DNA from: Glaciecola sp041380235
GTDB lineage: Bacteria > Pseudomonadota > Gammaproteobacteria > Enterobacterales > Alteromonadaceae
NCBI RefSeq assembly: GCF_041380235.1
Contig: NZ_JBGIYY010000015.1
Location: 1 to 64,000 of the forward strand
DNA: 64,000 nt
Direction: 5' to 3'
Made by a program: the position numbers and the translations under genes. The notes under the pieces were generated by a model. It saw only the letters and a program-made list of their open reading frames with translations, did no database searches and was not told the DNA's origin. Below, piece by piece: positions 61,341 through 64,000 of this stretch; the stretch's first letter is position 1; each line of letters begins with the position of its first letter.

Positions 61341-62732
61341 TTACTTCTTCGCTTTACTTGCTTTTTCAGCAGCTTCTTCAATGGAGCCAACCATATAGAA
61401 AGCTTGCTCTGGAAGGTGATCGTACTCGCCTTCGAGAATGCCTTTAAAGCCTGAAATCGTATCTTTTAGGGATACATATTTACCGGGAGACCCAGTGAAT
61501 ACTTCTGCTACGAAGAATGGCTGTGATAAGAAGCGCTGAATCTTGCGAGCGCGAGATACCACCAGTTTATCTTCTTCAGATAGTTCATCCATACCTAGAA
61601 TGGCAATGATATCTTTCAATTCTTTATAACGCTGTAATACTGACTGAACGCCACGAGCAGCATCATAATGCTCTTGACCAATTACTAATGGGTCAAGTTG
61701 ACGTGAAGTAGAATCAAGTGGATCAACCGCTGGGTAAATACCGAGCGAAGCAATGTCGCGAGACAATACAACTGTTGCATCTAAGTGAGCAAAGGTAGTA
61801 GCCGGAGACGGATCTGTCAAATCATCTGCTGGTACGTATACCGCTTGGATAGACGTGATTGAACCTGTCTTAGTTGAAGTAATACGCTCTTGTAATACAC
61901 CCATTTCTTCCGCTAGGGTTGGCTGATAGCCTACCGCTGATGGCATACGACCAAGTAGTGCCGATACTTCCGTTCCAGCTAGTGTGTAACGATAGATGTT
62001 ATCAACAAAAAACAATACGTCACGACCTTCATCACGGAATTTTTCAGCCATGGTTAAACCAGTTAATGCAACGCGCAGTCTGTTTCCTGGTGGTTCGTTC
62101 ATCTGACCGTAAACAAGGGATACTTTATCTAGTACGTTTGATTCGTTCATTTCGTGGTAGAAATCATTACCTTCACGAGTACGCTCACCAACGCCAGCAA
62201 AAACTGAGTAACCACTGTGTTCGATAGCGATGTTACGAATAAGCTCCATCATATTTACGGTTTTGCCTACACCAGCACCACCAAATAAACCCACCTTACC
62301 ACCCTTCGCGAATGGACAAACTAAGTCGATAACTTTGATACCAGTTTCAAGCAATTCGACAGAACTTGATTGGTCTTCGTAGCTAGGCGCCTCACGGTGA
62401 ATAGACATACGCTCTTCTTCACCAATTGGGCCTGCTTCATCGATAGGGTTACCCAACACGTCCATAATACGGCCAAGCGTTGCTGTGCCGACCGGAACTT
62501 GAATTGGAGCGCCTGTATTTTCTACCATTAGATTGCGACGTAAGCCATCAGTGGTTCCCATTGCGATAGTTCGCACAACGCCGCCACCAAGCTGCTGCTG
62601 TACTTCTAACACTAGGCCTACTAAGTCACCTTCGGTCACTTTTAGTGCGTCATATACACGTGGTACGGAATCTTGTGGATACTCAATATCCACAACCGCG
62701 CCAATGATTTGGACGACCTTACCTTGACTCAT
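61341..62732 (-). CDS. atpD: F1 ATP synthase beta subunit
   Basis: I start at ATG 62732 (MSQGKVVQIIGAVVDIEYPQ), with AGAGGA just upstream; a longer frame to 62780 is not supported. The 463-residue protein has Walker A GGAGVGKT, the catalytic GERTREGNDFYHEM loop, VLFFVDNIYRYT (Walker B) and DPLDSTSRQLDP. It is the catalytic subunit of the F1 motor that makes ATP from ADP and phosphate. It lies between atpG and atpC as in other Proteobacteria. Confidence 0.98.
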   Translation of the reverse strand: MSQGKVVQIIGAVVDIEYPQDSVPRVYDALKVTEGDLVGLVLEVQQQLGGGVVRTIAMGTTDGLRRNLMVENTGAPIQVPVGTATLGRIMDVLGNPIDEAGPIGEEERMSIHREAPSYEDQSSSVELLETGIKVIDLVCPFAKGGKVGLFGGAGVGKTVNMMELIRNIAIEHSGYSVFAGVGERTREGNDFYHEMNESNVLDKVSLVYGQMNEPPGNRLRVALTGLTMAEKFRDEGRDVLFFVDNIYRYTLAGTEVSALLGRMPSAVGYQPTLAEEMGVLQERITSTKTGSITSIQAVYVPADDLTDPSPATTFAHLDATVVLSRDIASLGIYPAVDPLDSTSRQLDPLVIGQEHYDAARGVQSVLQRYKELKDIIAILGMDELSEEDKLVVSRARKIQRFLSQPFFVAEVFTGSPGKYVSLKDTISGFKGILEGEYDHLPEQAFYMVGSIEEAAEKASKAKK

Positions 62733-62795
62733 AATTTGTCCTCTTAAACTTAATAATTCTTTACTTAATGGCTCGCACAACGGGGTTTAATCTAT

Positions 62796-63656
62796 TTAAA
62801 CCGCTGCTGCACCACTTACAATTTCACTAATTTCTTGCGTGATCGCCGCTTGGCGAGCCTTGTTATATATCAGTTGCAAGTCATCGATGAGGTTACCCGC
62901 GTTATCGGTTGCTGCTTTCATAGCGACCATTCGCGCAGCTTGTTCAGATGCTACATTTTCTACAACAGCCTGATACACTACAGTTTCAATGTATCTGGCA
63001 AGTAAGGCGTCCAGAATTTCATCCGCATCAGGCTCATAAATATAATCCCAACTATGAGCTCTGTTTGCCTCTTCATCTTTAGGAAGTGGAAGCAATTGGT
63101 TAATCACTGGCTCTTGAGTCATTGTATTAACAAAGTGATTGTTGACCAGATAGATTTTGTCCAATTCACCGTTTTCATATGCATCAAGCATTACTCGCAC
63201 GGTACCTATCACTGAACTCAAACTTGGCTTATCACCGAGTCCTGATTCTGCTGCCATAACTTTGCCACCAAATCGAGAGAAAAAACTCACTGCTTTTGCA
63301 CCTAACGCTGCAAAATAAAGTCCTTTTTCTTGTTTTTGATAATGACGAATGCGCTCACTTACTGCTTTAAATTCATTGGTGTTTAAACCACCACACAGAC
63401 CACGATCCGTTGATATAACGATAAAACCAACGTTCTTAACCTCGCGCTCTTCTAAGAACGGGTGTTTATAATCTAGGTTACCGTTTGCAATATGCCCAAT
63501 GACGGTCTTCATACTTTTTGCATACGGGCGACCAGAAGCCATACGTTCCTGCGCTCTTTTCATTTTAGAGGCAGCAACCATCTCCATTGCGCTGGTAATT
63601 TTTTGGGTATTTTTAATACTCCCAATTTTACCTTTAATCTCTTTTCCGCTTGCCAT
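62796..63656 (-). CDS. atpG: F1 ATP synthase gamma subunit
   Basis: This is a 286-residue protein beginning MASGKEIKGKIGSIKNTQKI with TSAMEMVAASKM, the universal gamma-subunit head. The end ARQAAITQEISEIVSGAAAV is the matching C-terminal helix. It is the rotating stalk of F1, placed between atpA and atpD. Confidence 0.98.
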   Translation of the reverse strand: MASGKEIKGKIGSIKNTQKITSAMEMVAASKMKRAQERMASGRPYAKSMKTVIGHIANGNLDYKHPFLEEREVKNVGFIVISTDRGLCGGLNTNEFKAVSERIRHYQKQEKGLYFAALGAKAVSFFSRFGGKVMAAESGLGDKPSLSSVIGTVRVMLDAYENGELDKIYLVNNHFVNTMTQEPVINQLLPLPKDEEANRAHSWDYIYEPDADEILDALLARYIETVVYQAVVENVASEQAARMVAMKAATDNAGNLIDDLQLIYNKARQAAITQEISEIVSGAAAV

Positions 63657-63711
63657 AACCTTCTCCGATTACTCTACGACAAGCCCTAATGCATGCATTA
63701 GGGCTTCGTGA

Positions 63712-64000
63712 TTACCAGGTTTGAGTTGCCTTGAAAGTATCAAAGGCTTCTTTCAACTGACTTTCAATATCGTCGTTGTAGTTACCGCTTTGGTTGATAG
63801 AGTCCATCAGCTCTTTTTTCTCACTTGTCATGTATGAGTGAAGTGCTGATTCAAAATCAAGAACTTTATTAAGCTCAACATCTTGTAAGAAACCCTTTTC
63901 AGCCGCAAATAACGATACCGCCATTTCCGCTACTGACAATGGAGCATATTGATTTTGCTTCATTAATTCAGTTACACGTTGACCGTGCTCTAACTGCGCT
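63712..64000 (-). CDS. atpA: F1 ATP synthase alpha subunit, C-terminal fragment
   Basis: Only the last ~95 residues lie in the window. AQLEHGQRVTELMKQNQYAP followed by LSVAEMAVSLFAAEKGFLQD is the conserved alpha C-terminal domain, ending in FDTFKATQTW. The rest continues beyond the right edge. The gap of 55 bases to atpG is normal. Confidence 0.97.
   Translation of the reverse strand, partial: AQLEHGQRVTELMKQNQYAPLSVAEMAVSLFAAEKGFLQDVELNKVLDFESALHSYMTSEKKELMDSINQSGNYNDDIESQLKEAFDTFKATQTW

Overview
The window looks like a chromosomal segment of a marine gammaproteobacterium of the Alteromonadales type (Glaciecola/Alteromonas/Colwellia-like). The evidence is the F1 ATP synthase order alpha-gamma-beta-epsilon, an AcnA-type aconitase, abundant TonB-dependent, lipoprotein and Tat-exported proteins, moderately AT-rich DNA and family assignments typical of that group. 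Taxonomy is inferred from protein families, not from a search. No rRNA, tRNA, CRISPR array, insertion sequence or prophage was recognised.

Layout. 1-2.2 kb: start of selO, a DUF6090-like membrane protein followed by the decayed remnant of a tandem copy, and a small lipoprotein. 2.6-6.7 kb: a Tat-exported solute-binding protein paired with a hybrid histidine kinase. 6.8-16 kb: single genes for an XRE regulator, a patatin lipoprotein, a BTAD/TolB/TPR regulator, glycosylasparaginase, a RidA homologue, an exported amidohydrolase and a DUF418 membrane protein. 16.4-34.3 kb: one long minus-strand block of tightly packed or overlapping genes for a cell-envelope machine. It holds an HzsA-like di-haem lipoprotein, two outer-membrane beta-barrels, TlpA, DUF4266, DUF3570, a coiled-coil protein, three TPR proteins, ExbB, two ExbD, an AgmX/TonB-like protein and an LPD1-type metalloprotease-like protein. 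35.1-40.5 kb: a divergent plus-strand operon with a mono-haem protein, a di-haem LamG lipoprotein and a Tat-exported DUF1501-like protein, closed by a strong terminator. 40.7-42.7 kb: arsR-arsC-acr3. 42.7-50.7 kb: a FecI-like sigma factor, a shortened FecR-like protein, a large TonB-dependent receptor, an SLC13 transporter, an SGNH hydrolase and an M14 carboxypeptidase. 50.7-57.8 kb: two GFA proteins, apbE with a small membrane protein, a Rof-like protein, a UbiA prenyltransferase behind acnA, and an NTF2-like protein. 58.4-59.6 kb: a small XRE gene and a higBA toxin-antitoxin pair. 60-64 kb: bioY and the atp operon.

The most interesting part is 16.4-40.5 kb. ExbB + ExbD + ExbD + AgmX + large TPR proteins + outer-membrane beta-barrels is the parts list of the Agl-Glt (gliding) and Nfs (spore coat) machines of Myxococcus xanthus. 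That is a proton-motive-force motor coupled across the periplasm to outer-membrane proteins. Here it is fused to a thiol/redox set (TlpA, DUF4266 ending in a Cys-Gly-Cys-Asn tail, DUF3570). It also lies divergent from exported proteins carrying CxxCH haem motifs: five motifs in three proteins across the two operons. My inference is a trans-envelope device that moves, assembles or anchors redox-active surface proteins. Its substrate and true function are not visible from the sequence.
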